From contig NZ_BDGJ01000168.1 of NCBI RefSeq assembly GCF_002207765.1, forward strand, positions 127,713 to 191,712: a stretch of DNA of 64,000 nt, given 5' to 3'. The notes under the pieces were generated by a model. It did not search any database, had not been told where the DNA came from, and was given only the letters and a program-made list of their open reading frames with translations. Origin of the DNA: Calderihabitans maritimus (lineage in GTDB: Bacteria; Bacillota; KKC1; Calderihabitantales; Calderihabitantaceae). Shown one piece after another: positions 45,335-53,857 of the stretch (positions are counted from its first letter, which is position 1; each line of letters opens with the position of its first letter). A program made the translations under genes and the position numbers.

Positions 45335-46435
45335 ATGCGTAAAAACTTGGACGCCATCTGTGATCACCCGGAGGAGGTTGCCAGGAAATATAAGGACCAG
45401 GGTCGTAGCGTGATGGGCTATCTCTGCACTTATACTCCGGAAGAAACTCTGTATGCTGCAGGATTTATCCCTGTCAGGCTGAGAGGACACACGGAAACCA
45501 TCTCTCTGGGGAATGATTATTTGCCCAGTTATACCTGTTCCTATATCAGGAGCGTGCTCGACCAGGGCTTAGCAGGGAAATGGAATTGTTTGGCAGGATT
45601 CGTTGCTCCTCATACCTGTGATACCGTCTTCAATTCCTTTCAGGTATGGCAGAGAAACGTCCCAACTCCTTATACCTATCTTATCCGTTTTCCCCATGTG
45701 TCAGGACCGGCTGCTTTGGAATTTCTGATCGAAGAATTCAAGAACATAATTCATTCGCTTGAAGTTTTCACAGGTAGGGAAATCACCAACGAACAACTGA
45801 ACGAAGCCATTGAGGTATATAATGAAAAACGTCGCTTGCTAAAAGAGGTGGATTTAGCTAGAAGTGAAAATCCACCGCGATTGAGGTCAACAGAAGCAAT
45901 GCAGTTAACCCTGGCCTCTATGTATCTGGATGTAGTTGAGGCCAACCAATTACTACGGCAATATTTAGAGGATAACGGCAATAACACCAATAATTTCCAA
46001 AGAAAGCGGCTTCACCTGTCCGGGAGTTGCCTGGTGGATCACCGGTGGGTTACTCTTATTGAAGAGTGTGGTGGCCAGGTTGTCAGCGACGATCTTTGTA
46101 CCGGGAGTAGATACTATTGGCAAGAAGTAAAAACGGGAAAAAACCCGTTAGAAGCCCTAGCTGAACGTTATATAAACAAAATTCCTTGCTTCTGCGTACA
46201 CCCCACCCAGAGACGGTTTGATTTAATCAAAAAGTTGGTGCTGGAAAGACAGGTGGAAGGAGTAGTAATTTTGTTACAGAAGTTTTGTGACACATATTTG
46301 TTTGAATATCCAGCTATTAAGGAAATGCTTGATGAACTAGGTGTTTCTAGCTTATTTATTGAGGTAGAACAAGGGATGAGTTCTACTGGGCAGGTGAAAA
46401 CAAGAATAGAAGCCTTTATTGAATCCTTGAAATAA
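45335..46435 (+). CDS. 2-hydroxyacyl-CoA dehydratase / benzoyl-CoA reductase family subunit (smaller)
   Basis: A 366-residue partner of the protein at 39441. Cysteines in the three family positions are SYTCSYIRSVLDQG, APHTCDTVFNSFQVW and LLQKFCDTYLFEYPAIKEML. The start GYLCTYTPEETLYAAGFIP and the end EVEQGMSSTGQVKTRIEAF match the HgdB/BcrC architecture. With the larger subunit and the activase it would make a complete two-component enzyme. The subunits are separated by four other metabolic genes and a terminator, instead of being adjacent as in hgdAB or bcrBC. AAGGAG precedes the ATG. Confidence 0.88.
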   Translation: MRKNLDAICDHPEEVARKYKDQGRSVMGYLCTYTPEETLYAAGFIPVRLRGHTETISLGNDYLPSYTCSYIRSVLDQGLAGKWNCLAGFVAPHTCDTVFNSFQVWQRNVPTPYTYLIRFPHVSGPAALEFLIEEFKNIIHSLEVFTGREITNEQLNEAIEVYNEKRRLLKEVDLARSENPPRLRSTEAMQLTLASMYLDVVEANQLLRQYLEDNGNNTNNFQRKRLHLSGSCLVDHRWVTLIEECGGQVVSDDLCTGSRYYWQEVKTGKNPLEALAERYINKIPCFCVHPTQRRFDLIKKLVLERQVEGVVILLQKFCDTYLFEYPAIKEMLDELGVSSLFIEVEQGMSSTGQVKTRIEAFIESLK

Positions 46436-46459
46436 TCAATATTTGGCAGGAGGGGTTAT

Positions 46460-47257
46460 ATGTTTCCGGACAAATTCAGGTTGACAGACCAGGTTGCCCT
46501 TGTTACGGGAGCAAGGCGAGGAATAGGCCGGGCGATTGCTAAGGCCTTGGCCGAGGCTGGAGCTGACTTGGTTCTGGTTGCTCGGAGCGATTGCAGTTCG
46601 GTGGCTGGAGAAATCGAGCAAGTCGGAAGAAAAGCTATTACGATTACTGCTGACCTCACCGAAGCTGATGCGCCGGAAAAAATAGTGGAAGGTGCAGTTA
46701 AAGAATACGGTCGGCTAGATATTTTGGTCAACAATGCGGGGATTTGTCCCTTTCTTGCTCCCGCCGAGCAAATCAGGGAAAGTGGCTGGGACAAGATCCA
46801 AGACGTCAATTTAAAGGCTGTCTTCCGCTGCTGTCAGGCCGCATCAAAACAAATGATGAAACAGAGAAGGGGAAAGATTATTAATATCGCTTCTGTGGCA
46901 GGGATCATCGCAGACCCCGGTGCTTCTGCTTATGCTATTTCTAAAGCGGGAGTTATCAGTTTGACGAAGAACCTGGCATTTGAATGGGGGCGCTACAACA
47001 TTAATGTAAATGCAGTAGCACCCGGATTTATAGGAGCAGGTATGAACGAGAAGATTGCGACCATGCCGGAAATTTCAAATATGATGAAAGAGCGTACTGC
47101 ACTAGGACGTGCCGGCCAGCCAGAAGATGTAGCTTGTGCAGTGGTATTTCTTGCTTCCAGCGCGGCTGATTACATTACTGGGGAGACCTTGGTAGTTGAC
47201 GGGGGCTTTGTAGGATATAGCTCGGTTAATATCGCCAGCCTCCTAGGTAAATGCTAA
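46460..47257 (+). CDS. Short-chain dehydrogenase/reductase (SDR), block B
   Basis: A 265-residue classical SDR. The cofactor loop is TGARRGIGRAIA, with LVNNAGICPF, the catalytic Ser in IASVAGI, and the Tyr/Lys pair in SAYAISKAGVISL. VAPGFIGAGM and VVDGGFVGYSS close the fold. NAD(P)-dependent alcohol or 3-oxoacyl oxidoreductase; the substrate is not predictable. The last 25 residues form an extension beyond the usual end. Sits 24 bp after the smaller dehydratase subunit and 17 bp before the 3-hydroxyacyl-CoA dehydrogenase. Confidence 0.93.
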   Translation: MFPDKFRLTDQVALVTGARRGIGRAIAKALAEAGADLVLVARSDCSSVAGEIEQVGRKAITITADLTEADAPEKIVEGAVKEYGRLDILVNNAGICPFLAPAEQIRESGWDKIQDVNLKAVFRCCQAASKQMMKQRRGKIINIASVAGIIADPGASAYAISKAGVISLTKNLAFEWGRYNINVNAVAPGFIGAGMNEKIATMPEISNMMKERTALGRAGQPEDVACAVVFLASSAADYITGETLVVDGGFVGYSSVNIASLLGKC

Positions 47258-47274
47258 TAGAGGTAAGGAGGGAT

Positions 47275-48153
47275 ATGGTGATCAAAACAATTTTTGTCGT
47301 AGGAGCGGGACTGATGGGCAGCGGTATTGCTCAGGTCGCGGCTCAAGGCGGTTATCGAGTGGTAATGCATGATCTTAACGACCAGATTTTGCAGAAAGGC
47401 ATGGAAAGCATTAAAAATTCGCTGGAACGCTTTGCGAAAAAGGGTAAAATTTCGGAAGGTGAAGTATCAGAGATTATAAATAGGATAGAAACTACCACTG
47501 ATCTAACTAAAGCTGCTGAAGCCGAATTGGTAATAGAAGCGGTTTTCGAAAACCTAGAGATAAAGAAAGACGTTTTCAGCAAATTGGATAATATTTGTAA
47601 GCCTGAAGCTATTTTAGCTACCAATACTTCGGCCTTATCCATAACCAAGATTGCTGCAGCTACCAACCGTCCAGAACAAGTGGTAGGTATGCACTTCTTC
47701 AGTCCCGTGCCTATGATGAAATTGGTAGAAATAATTAAAGGAGTTCGGACGGCGGATACCACTGTAGCGATAGTCAAGGAAGTAGCAAAGCAGATGGGGA
47801 AGGAGCCGGTAGTAGCTGGAAAAGATTTTGGAGGTTTTATCGCCAACCGGGTGGCACTGCCTTACATGCGGATGGCTATCGTGGTCTTAACCGAGGGGAT
47901 CGCTTCCAAGGAGGAAATAGACCAGGCTATGCGGTTGGGATATGGCTTTCCCATGGGTCCGCTGGAGTTGGCTGATTTAACCGGGCTTGATGTACTTTTG
48001 CATTCACTGGAAGGAATATATAACGATTTGCAGGATCCGGCTTATGCTCCTCCTCCGCTGCTAAAAAGAATGGTAGAGGCCGGACTGCTGGGTAGAAAGA
48101 CCGGGCAGGGTTTTTACCGGTATGATGCGCAAGGGAAACGATTACCTGATTGA
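47275..48153 (+). CDS. 3-hydroxyacyl-CoA (3-hydroxybutyryl-CoA type) dehydrogenase
   Basis: Oxidises 3-hydroxyacyl-CoA to 3-oxoacyl-CoA with NAD+. The 292-residue stand-alone HBD form has the Rossmann loop VGAGLMGSGIAQVAA, the catalytic His region GMHFFSPVPMMKLVEII (Ser/His), NTSALSIT, and the C-terminal domain GGFIANRVALPYM through GLLGRKTGQGFYRY. I start at 47275 (ATG, GGAGG upstream); GTG at 47278 is equally possible, and the ATG at 47251 overlaps the SDR gene without a ribosome site. Supplies the substrate for the thiolase at 41503. Confidence 0.94.
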   Translation: MVIKTIFVVGAGLMGSGIAQVAAQGGYRVVMHDLNDQILQKGMESIKNSLERFAKKGKISEGEVSEIINRIETTTDLTKAAEAELVIEAVFENLEIKKDVFSKLDNICKPEAILATNTSALSITKIAAATNRPEQVVGMHFFSPVPMMKLVEIIKGVRTADTTVAIVKEVAKQMGKEPVVAGKDFGGFIANRVALPYMRMAIVVLTEGIASKEEIDQAMRLGYGFPMGPLELADLTGLDVLLHSLEGIYNDLQDPAYAPPPLLKRMVEAGLLGRKTGQGFYRYDAQGKRLPD

Positions 48154-48272
48154 GAAATATAAGATTTCGGCAAGATTCATGGGGAAAATTAATCAATTTA
48201 CCTAAAGGAGATCGAACTTTTAGACAGAATATTTGGATTCGGAAAGCAAATTAAGAAACCTGGAGGGGTATT

Positions 48273-49685
48273 ATGTACTTACCGTTTTTAGGAAGGCCTG
48301 GTAAACAGCCCAGTTCCATGAAGAACGCTAAAAGAGTTGACTATAACAAATACTGGAATCCCTATACGGAAACTATGCCGTTGGAAAAGTTGCGAGAGCT
48401 ATCATTTAAAAAGGTGCTAGCACAGATTAAATGGCTATACAATAACAACTCTTATTATTACCAACAGTGGTCGAAACGAAAAATTAAACCTGAAGACATC
48501 CGTACCCCTCGGGATATGCAAAAATTACCTTTTATGATACGCAACTTAGGTGGCGGTGGTAGGGAGCAAAATGATGGTGGATACGACTACATTGTTTTGG
48601 ATGAATCCATCTGTACGTGGCCTGATCAACCTGAATTGTTAGCTCAGTTCCACCAAACTTCAGGTTTTACGGGAGTTAATCCTGTCCGTATGCTAGATAC
48701 TTTACGAGACTGGGAATATGTTCAAGAGGGTTGGTGTTTGGCGCATTGGGCACAAGGGATAAGACCTTACGATGTGGCGACCTGGTTTGCCAGTTATGGC
48801 CTATTTATTATGTGGGCTGGTTTCAATGCTCTGGAGAAGCTTGGTTGCCAGATCTATCCTGCCGGAGGAATGGATGCAAAAACACGTATTCAGTTATTAA
48901 GAAAATCACCTATTACGGTAATCTGTACTACACCCAACTATGCGCTGTACCTAATTGACGTGGCGGAAAAAATGGGCGTAGATTTAGTTACTGAAACCAA
49001 TGTCAGAATTATTACCATGGCCGGAGAACCTTTATGCTCAGGGCTAAAAGAAAAGATAGAGCGAGGCTGGGGCGCAAGGGCATATAACTCCTACGGTTCG
49101 ACGGAGTCCGGGTTAGTTTGGGCTTTTGAATGTGCCGAAGGGTATCCTCATGGAGATCTACATGTAATGGAGGATCAGATTTATGTAGAAATTATTAACC
49201 CTGATACTCTGGAACCGGTGGAGCCTGGTGAAGTTGGCGAATTAGTTATTACTCATTTGGGCAGATCGGCAACTCCAGTAGTTCGCTACAGGACAAGAGA
49301 TTTAGTTGTACTAAGCGAAGAGCCTTGTAGTTGCGGGAGAGGATATGCAAGGTTTGTAAAAGGAATTCTAGGTCGAGTTCAAGAGACTTTTAAAATTAAA
49401 GGTCGCATAGTTTTTCCTATTGAAATTGAGGACCTGATGCGTAGCTTCGAGGAAGTAGAAGAGTACCAGATAGTGGTTAAGAGTAAAGGGCAGAATTCAG
49501 ACGTACAAATAATTGTTGATCCGAAACCATGGGTGAATGTGGAAACCTTTCCTCAATTAAAGAATATGATAGCAGAAAAATTCTTTGAGACTTTTAGAGC
49601 TCATCCAGCTTCAGTTGAAACGGTGCCGCATGGAACATTGCCTCGGTTCGAAGAAAAAGCTAAACGGATTTCAATTTCCAAGTAG
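48273..49685 (+). CDS. Phenylacetate-CoA ligase family protein (PaaK-like), copy 2, altered P-loop
   Basis: A 470-residue paralog of the protein at 42913, sharing YLPFLGR, YNKYWNPY, GWCLAHWAQGIRPYD, YGSTESGLVWAFECA and the EPCSCGRGYARF segment. The ATP-binding loop differs: QTSGFTGVNPVRM here against QTSGTTGGTPARM in copy 1, so one Thr and a Gly of the canonical SGTTG-x-P loop are changed. The other motifs (RYRTRDLVVL, GRVQETFKIKGR) are kept. It may have reduced ATP use, a different substrate, or a non-catalytic role. CTGGAGG precedes the ATG. Confidence 0.88.
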   Translation: MYLPFLGRPGKQPSSMKNAKRVDYNKYWNPYTETMPLEKLRELSFKKVLAQIKWLYNNNSYYYQQWSKRKIKPEDIRTPRDMQKLPFMIRNLGGGGREQNDGGYDYIVLDESICTWPDQPELLAQFHQTSGFTGVNPVRMLDTLRDWEYVQEGWCLAHWAQGIRPYDVATWFASYGLFIMWAGFNALEKLGCQIYPAGGMDAKTRIQLLRKSPITVICTTPNYALYLIDVAEKMGVDLVTETNVRIITMAGEPLCSGLKEKIERGWGARAYNSYGSTESGLVWAFECAEGYPHGDLHVMEDQIYVEIINPDTLEPVEPGEVGELVITHLGRSATPVVRYRTRDLVVLSEEPCSCGRGYARFVKGILGRVQETFKIKGRIVFPIEIEDLMRSFEEVEEYQIVVKSKGQNSDVQIIVDPKPWVNVETFPQLKNMIAEKFFETFRAHPASVETVPHGTLPRFEEKAKRISISK

Positions 49686-49690
49686 AATTA

Positions 49691-49716
49691 AAGGGCTTCT
49701 TTGAAGCCTTTTAATT
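49691..49716 (+). terminator. Terminator after the second ligase gene
   Basis: AAGGGCTTC and GAAGCCTTT pair over 9 bp (one wobble) around a TTT loop, followed by TAATTAT. Confidence 0.68.
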
Positions 49717-49826
49717 ATATAGCATAGCTGATATAAATTTGCCTGGAAAAGTGGATTGGCTTTTAATAAAGGTAATTGAACGATAACATGAGCAAGAATA
49801 ATTTAACGAGAACGGGGGATTAAGGA

Positions 49827-50567
49827 ATGCGCTTGAAGGATAAAGTAGCCATAATTACGGGAGGGGCCAAAGGAATTGGGGAGGAAACTTCGTTGCTCTT
49901 TGCCAAAGAGGGGGCGAAAGTAGTTATTGTCGATTATGACGAAGAGGCGGGGAAGAGCGTGGTGAAAAAGTTAGAGGAATTAGGAACTGAAGTCTTATTT
50001 TTTGAAGCAGATGTTACGGATCGAGAAAGTATACAACAAATTACAGTGAAAACCAAAGAGAAATTCGGCAGAATAGATATACTTATCAATAACGCCGGGA
50101 TAACAGCGGATGCTTTTCTAACAAAAATGTCTGAAGAACAATGGGATAGAGTTATAGCAGTTAATCTCAAGGGTGTGTATAATTGTACCCAGGCTGTAGC
50201 TCCTGTAATGTTAGAACAAGGTTCAGGAGTAATACTAAATGCTTCTTCAGTAGTGGGAATATACGGTAATATAGGCCAGACAAACTATGCTGCTACCAAG
50301 GCGGGAGTTATTGGTATGACCAAGTCCTGGGCCAAAGAGTTGGGACCAAAAGGTATCAGAGTGAACGCGGTAGCACCGGGGTTTATAGTAACGGACATGA
50401 CCGCAAAGGTACCGGAAAAGGTATTGGAATTTATGCGGTCAAAAACACCACTGGGACGGTTAGGCCAACCCAGGGATGTAGCGGCCGCATATTTATTCCT
50501 TGCTTCTGACGAAGCTTCTTTCATTAACGGACAAGTTTTAGGGGTTGATGGGGGACTGGTAATCTAG
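49827..50567 (+). CDS. 3-oxoacyl-reductase-type SDR (FabG-like)
   Basis: A 246-residue SDR very like FabG: cofactor loop ITGGAKGIGEET, INNAGITADAFLTKMSEEQW, catalytic Ser in NASSVVGI, Tyr/Lys in TNYAATKAGVIGM, and VNAVAPGFIVTDMTAKVPEK. FabG reduces 3-oxoacyl-ACP or CoA. As it is a separate gene between a terminator and rpmE and far from fab genes, it probably belongs functionally to block B as a 3-hydroxyacyl oxidoreductase. Name not assigned for that reason. Confidence 0.9.
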   Translation: MRLKDKVAIITGGAKGIGEETSLLFAKEGAKVVIVDYDEEAGKSVVKKLEELGTEVLFFEADVTDRESIQQITVKTKEKFGRIDILINNAGITADAFLTKMSEEQWDRVIAVNLKGVYNCTQAVAPVMLEQGSGVILNASSVVGIYGNIGQTNYAATKAGVIGMTKSWAKELGPKGIRVNAVAPGFIVTDMTAKVPEKVLEFMRSKTPLGRLGQPRDVAAAYLFLASDEASFINGQVLGVDGGLVI

Positions 50568-50579
50568 TGTCAACTGTAT

Positions 50580-50608
50580 TTGCAATCACGCTTATACTAT
50601 GCTATAAT
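50580..50608 (+). promoter_or_regulatory. rpmE promoter
   Basis: TTGCAA (50580-50585) and TATAAT (50603-50608) are 17 bp apart, 39 bp before the rpmE start. Strong sigma-A match. Confidence 0.78.
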
Positions 50609-50647
50609 ACATAACGTTTGAAAAAGAATACATTTGAGGTGAAAGTG

Positions 50648-50848
50648 ATGAAAAAAGGAATTCATCCTAAATATGAAAAAACCACTATTACCTGTGCCTG
50701 TGGCAACGTCATAGAAACTCGTTCTACCAAAAAGGATATCCGTGTGGAAGTTTGTTCCAATTGTCATCCTTTCTACACTGGCGCGAGACAACGGGTAGTC
50801 GAAAAGGGTGGCCGTATAGAAAAATTCAAAAAGAAATATGGCCTGTAA
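50648..50848 (+). CDS. rpmE: Ribosomal protein L31, zinc-containing type
   Basis: A 66-residue large-subunit ribosomal protein. The four zinc ligands are visible: C16-x-C18 in TCACGNV and C36-x2-C39 in [11 protein letters not shown], so this is the zinc (C+) form rather than the zinc-free YtiA-type form. The tail [13 protein letters not shown] is typical. ATG 50648 follows GAGGTGA at good distance; the frame opens at 50618 without a site. Own promoter and terminator. Confidence 0.97.
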   Translation: MKKGIHPKYEKTTITCACGNVIETRSTKKDIRVEVCSNCHPFYTGARQRVVEKGGRIEKFKKKYGL

Positions 50849-50857
50849 ACCCGCGGA

Positions 50858-50889
50858 AAGGTGGAGCCACGGCTCTACCTTTTCTTTTG
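50858..50889 (+). terminator. Terminator after rpmE
   Basis: GGTGGAGCC and GGCTCTACC pair with one wobble (8-9 bp), followed by TTTTCTTTT. Confidence 0.82.
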
Positions 50890-50931
50890 CTACCGCTACA
50901 ATTTTCTGGTCAAAGGAGCGGACCTTTTGCT

Positions 50932-50937
50932 ATAATA
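50932..50937 (+). promoter_or_regulatory. Candidate -10 box of the DUF1385-prfA-prmC transcript
   Basis: TATAAT with only a weak -35 match (TGGTCA, 18 bp upstream at 50908-50913), 43 bp before the DUF1385 gene start. Confidence 0.4.
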
Positions 50938-50979
50938 CTTTACGTAATTGTGTTGTCGGCCGTAAGGAGTTGAAATTAA

Positions 50980-51858
50980 GTGCCTAATATTCATTACGGG
51001 GGACAGGCTGTTATTGAGGGAGTAATGATGCGGGGCCCAAACGAAATGGCCGTAGCAGTGCGCAAGAATACCGGCGAGATTGTGGTGGAAAGAGAAACTA
51101 TCAATTCGCTGGCGAATCGTATACCCATTTTTAAGTGGCCTTTGTTACGGGGTTTTCTGGCCTTGATGGAAGCCCTGGTTATCGGGATTAAGGCCCTTAC
51201 TTTTTCTGCCAATCAGGTAGCCGAAGAAAAGGAGCAATTGAGCACACTGGAAATTATCATTACCATAATTTTGGCCTTAGGAGCGGCCTTGCTGCTTTTT
51301 GTTGTGCTGCCCACTTCCTTGGCCCACGGGTTAAGAGCTTATATGTCGGAGTTCTGGCTGAACCTGGTGGAAGGCATTTTAAGAATCGCTATTTTTCTGG
51401 GTTACATTGTAGCAATTTCCCAGATGAAAGATATTCAGCGCATCTTTGCCTATCATGGAGCGGAACACAAAGTTATCGGCGCTTTTGAAGCGGGGGAAGA
51501 ACTGACGATAGACAATGCGCAAAAGTTCTCTACCCTGCACCCCCGTTGTGGAACCAACTTTCTGTTAATAGTTATGTTGCTTACTATACTGGTTTTTTCT
51601 TTCTTAAGTTATTCTAATCTGTTATGGCGGGTTTTATCGCGAATTTTTCTGATGCCTTTAATTGCCGGCGCAGCCTATGAAATTATTAAACTGGCCGGCA
51701 GGTATCCTAATTCCAAACTAGTGCATACTTTAATTGCACCGGGACTCTGGTTGCAGAAACTTACCACCCGGGAGCCTGACGACGAACAGGTTGAGGTTGC
51801 TTTAGAAGCGCTTAAAGCTCTTATTCCAGAAGGTAAAGAAGACTCTACCGATGGCTAG
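50980..51858 (+). CDS. DUF1385 (YqhQ-like) membrane protein
   Basis: A 292-residue integral membrane protein. The start NIHYGGQAVIEGVMMRGP and the region IFAYHGAEHKVIGAFEAGEE followed by LHPRCGTNFLL are hallmarks of DUF1385; the histidines in YHGAEHK and the Cys of HPRCGT suggest a metal or redox site near the membrane. Four hydrophobic segments are visible. The molecular function is not established. The common Firmicute order rpmE-DUF1385-prfA-prmC is kept here. GTG start. Confidence 0.9.
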   Translation: MPNIHYGGQAVIEGVMMRGPNEMAVAVRKNTGEIVVERETINSLANRIPIFKWPLLRGFLALMEALVIGIKALTFSANQVAEEKEQLSTLEIIITIILALGAALLLFVVLPTSLAHGLRAYMSEFWLNLVEGILRIAIFLGYIVAISQMKDIQRIFAYHGAEHKVIGAFEAGEELTIDNAQKFSTLHPRCGTNFLLIVMLLTILVFSFLSYSNLLWRVLSRIFLMPLIAGAAYEIIKLAGRYPNSKLVHTLIAPGLWLQKLTTREPDDEQVEVALEALKALIPEGKEDSTDG

Positions 51859-51877
51859 CATTGGGAGGTGAGTACTA

Positions 51878-52945
51878 GTGTTCGAAAAACTACAAAACAT
51901 TGAGGATAAATACGAAGAACTGGGGAGACTTCTCAGTGACCCGGAGGTTATTGCCGATCAGAAACAATACCAAAAACATGCCAAGGCTCACGCAGCTCTA
52001 TCAGAGATTGTGAATGTCTTCAGAGAATACAAGAAGGTTTGCAAAGATTTACAGGAAGCCCGGGAACTTTTGGAAGACGACCTGGAGAAAGATTTTCGAG
52101 AAATGGTAGAAGCGGAGTTTGAAGAACTGGAGGAAAAAAAAGCCCGGCTGGAGCGAGAGCTTAAAATACTGTTGTTGCCTAAAGATCCCAATGATGAGAA
52201 AAACGTGATCATGGAAATTCGAGCCGGGGCCGGCGGGGAAGAGGCGGCCCTTTTTGCCGGGGACTTGTTCCGTATGTACAGTCGATACGCGGAAAACCAG
52301 GGTTGGCGAACGGAAATTTTAAGTTCCCACCCAACCGATATGGGAGGGTTCAAAGAAATTATCTTTCTCGTTGAAGGCCACGGTGCTTACAGTAAACTAA
52401 AATTTGAAAGCGGAGTACACCGGGTCCAGCGGGTACCGACTACAGAATCCGGAGGGAGAATTCACACTTCCACGGCAACTGTCGCCGTACTGCCGGAAGC
52501 GGAGGAAGTGGATATAGAAATTGACCCTAAAGACCTGCGCATTGATGTTTTTTGTTCCAGTGGACCGGGGGGCCAATCGGTAAATACTACCCAGTCAGCC
52601 GTGAGAATTACGCATTTGCCAACCGGAATAGTGGTGACCTGCCAGGATGAAAAGTCTCAACATAAAAATAAAGATAAGGCTATGAGGGTTCTCAGGGCGC
52701 GTCTACTGGATAAACTCGAGCAGGAACGGCAACAGGAGCTGGCTAATGCCCGCAGGAGTCAGGTGGGGAGCGGTGACCGCAGTGAACGAATTAGAACCTA
52801 TAATTTCCCGCAAAACCGCGTAACCGACCATCGTATTGGGCTGACGGTGCATAAATTAGAACAAGTGTTGCAGGGAGAATTGGAAGAAATCATTGAGGCT
52901 CTGATTACTACTGACCAGGCGGCTAAATTAGAAGAAATGGAGTAA
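51878..52945 (+). CDS. prfA: Peptide chain release factor 1
   Basis: Ends translation at UAA and UAG. The codon-recognition tripeptide region is [18 protein letters not shown] (P-x-T form, as in RF1) and the catalytic GGQ is in [18 protein letters not shown]. 355 residues, complete from [16 protein letters not shown] to the C-terminus. GTG start with GGGAGGTGA upstream. The Gln of GGQ is the expected substrate of the PrmC methyltransferase encoded 6 bp downstream. Confidence 0.97.
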   Translation: MFEKLQNIEDKYEELGRLLSDPEVIADQKQYQKHAKAHAALSEIVNVFREYKKVCKDLQEARELLEDDLEKDFREMVEAEFEELEEKKARLERELKILLLPKDPNDEKNVIMEIRAGAGGEEAALFAGDLFRMYSRYAENQGWRTEILSSHPTDMGGFKEIIFLVEGHGAYSKLKFESGVHRVQRVPTTESGGRIHTSTATVAVLPEAEEVDIEIDPKDLRIDVFCSSGPGGQSVNTTQSAVRITHLPTGIVVTCQDEKSQHKNKDKAMRVLRARLLDKLEQERQQELANARRSQVGSGDRSERIRTYNFPQNRVTDHRIGLTVHKLEQVLQGELEEIIEALITTDQAAKLEEME

Positions 52946-52951
52946 TCTTCT

Positions 52952-53842
52952 ATGGAACGTCTGCCGGCGGTAACGGCAAGGAAGGCAATTAAAGAAGCCA
53001 AGGATCGGCTGGAAAGAGCGGGAATAGAAACGGCTTTAAGCGAAGCCCAGCAGTTGTTAGGCTACGTTTTGGGCTGTTCCCGGACTGCCCTCTTGATTCG
53101 GGTTGATCAGATACTCACTGCCGGGGATTATGAAAAATATATGTCCTTGGTAAAAAAGAGAGCCGAACGCTATCCTTTGCAATACCTCACCGGTCACCAG
53201 GAATTCATGGCCATGGATTTTTTGGTCAATCCCAATGTCCTTATACCTCGCCCAGATACCGAAGTAGTAGTAGAGACGGCATTGGAGTTGATAAAAAAAT
53301 ATAATTATAGGTCGGTGGTAGATGTAGGTACCGGTAGTGGTGCTATAGCCATCAGCTTAGCCAGATTGGCTACGGGAATTCAGGTGTATGCTGTTGACTT
53401 CTCACAGGAAGCTCTAAAGCTGGCTCGGGAAAATGCTTTACGCCTGGGGGTGGCCAAACAGGTAAAATTTATTCAGGGGGACCTGTTGGGGCCTTTCTTT
53501 TTACAAGAGAAAGAAAAAAAGCACAGGATCCGGCAGTTTGATTTAGTAGTTTCCAATCCCCCTTATATTCCGTCGGCCCAGATAGAGAATCTGCAACCGG
53601 AAGTGCGATATGAGCCTCGTGCTGCTTTGGACGGGGGTCCAGACGGGCTGGAGGTTTATCGCCGGTTAATCCCTCAGGCTGCGGATGTTTTGCGGCCAGA
53701 AGGGCATCTGGTTCTTGAAATAGGTTGCGATCAGGCGGAACAAGTTGTGTCTTTGATCCGGACTAATGGATGTTTTGAGCATATTCAAGTGGGGAAAGAT
53801 TATGCAAGGCGAGATCGAGTAGTTGTAGCTCGCCGCAGATAA
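52952..53842 (+). CDS. prmC: Release factor glutamine methyltransferase
   Basis: Methylates the Gln of the release factor GGQ motif using S-adenosylmethionine. The 296-residue protein has the helical N-terminal domain, LIPRPDTEVVVETAL, the SAM loop VVDVGTGSGAIAISLA, and the catalytic NPPY in LVVSNPPYIPSAQI. Immediately downstream of prfA, the usual arrangement. ATG start with a weak GGAG site, which suggests translational coupling to prfA. Confidence 0.96.
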   Translation: MERLPAVTARKAIKEAKDRLERAGIETALSEAQQLLGYVLGCSRTALLIRVDQILTAGDYEKYMSLVKKRAERYPLQYLTGHQEFMAMDFLVNPNVLIPRPDTEVVVETALELIKKYNYRSVVDVGTGSGAIAISLARLATGIQVYAVDFSQEALKLARENALRLGVAKQVKFIQGDLLGPFFLQEKEKKHRIRQFDLVVSNPPYIPSAQIENLQPEVRYEPRAALDGGPDGLEVYRRLIPQAADVLRPEGHLVLEIGCDQAEQVVSLIRTNGCFEHIQVGKDYARRDRVVVARRR

Positions 53843-53857
53843 AAGGGTGATACAATA

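Noticed and set aside
39441-46435. Class I benzoyl-CoA reductase (BcrABCD) operon
   Set aside because: Only one activase-type ATPase is present, and no dienoyl-CoA hydratase, dehydrogenase or ring hydrolase genes accompany it; kept only as a family-level possibility.
33601-50567. Mobile genetic island
   Set aside because: No integrase, transposase, tRNA edge or direct repeats were seen; interrupted synteny alone does not show mobility.
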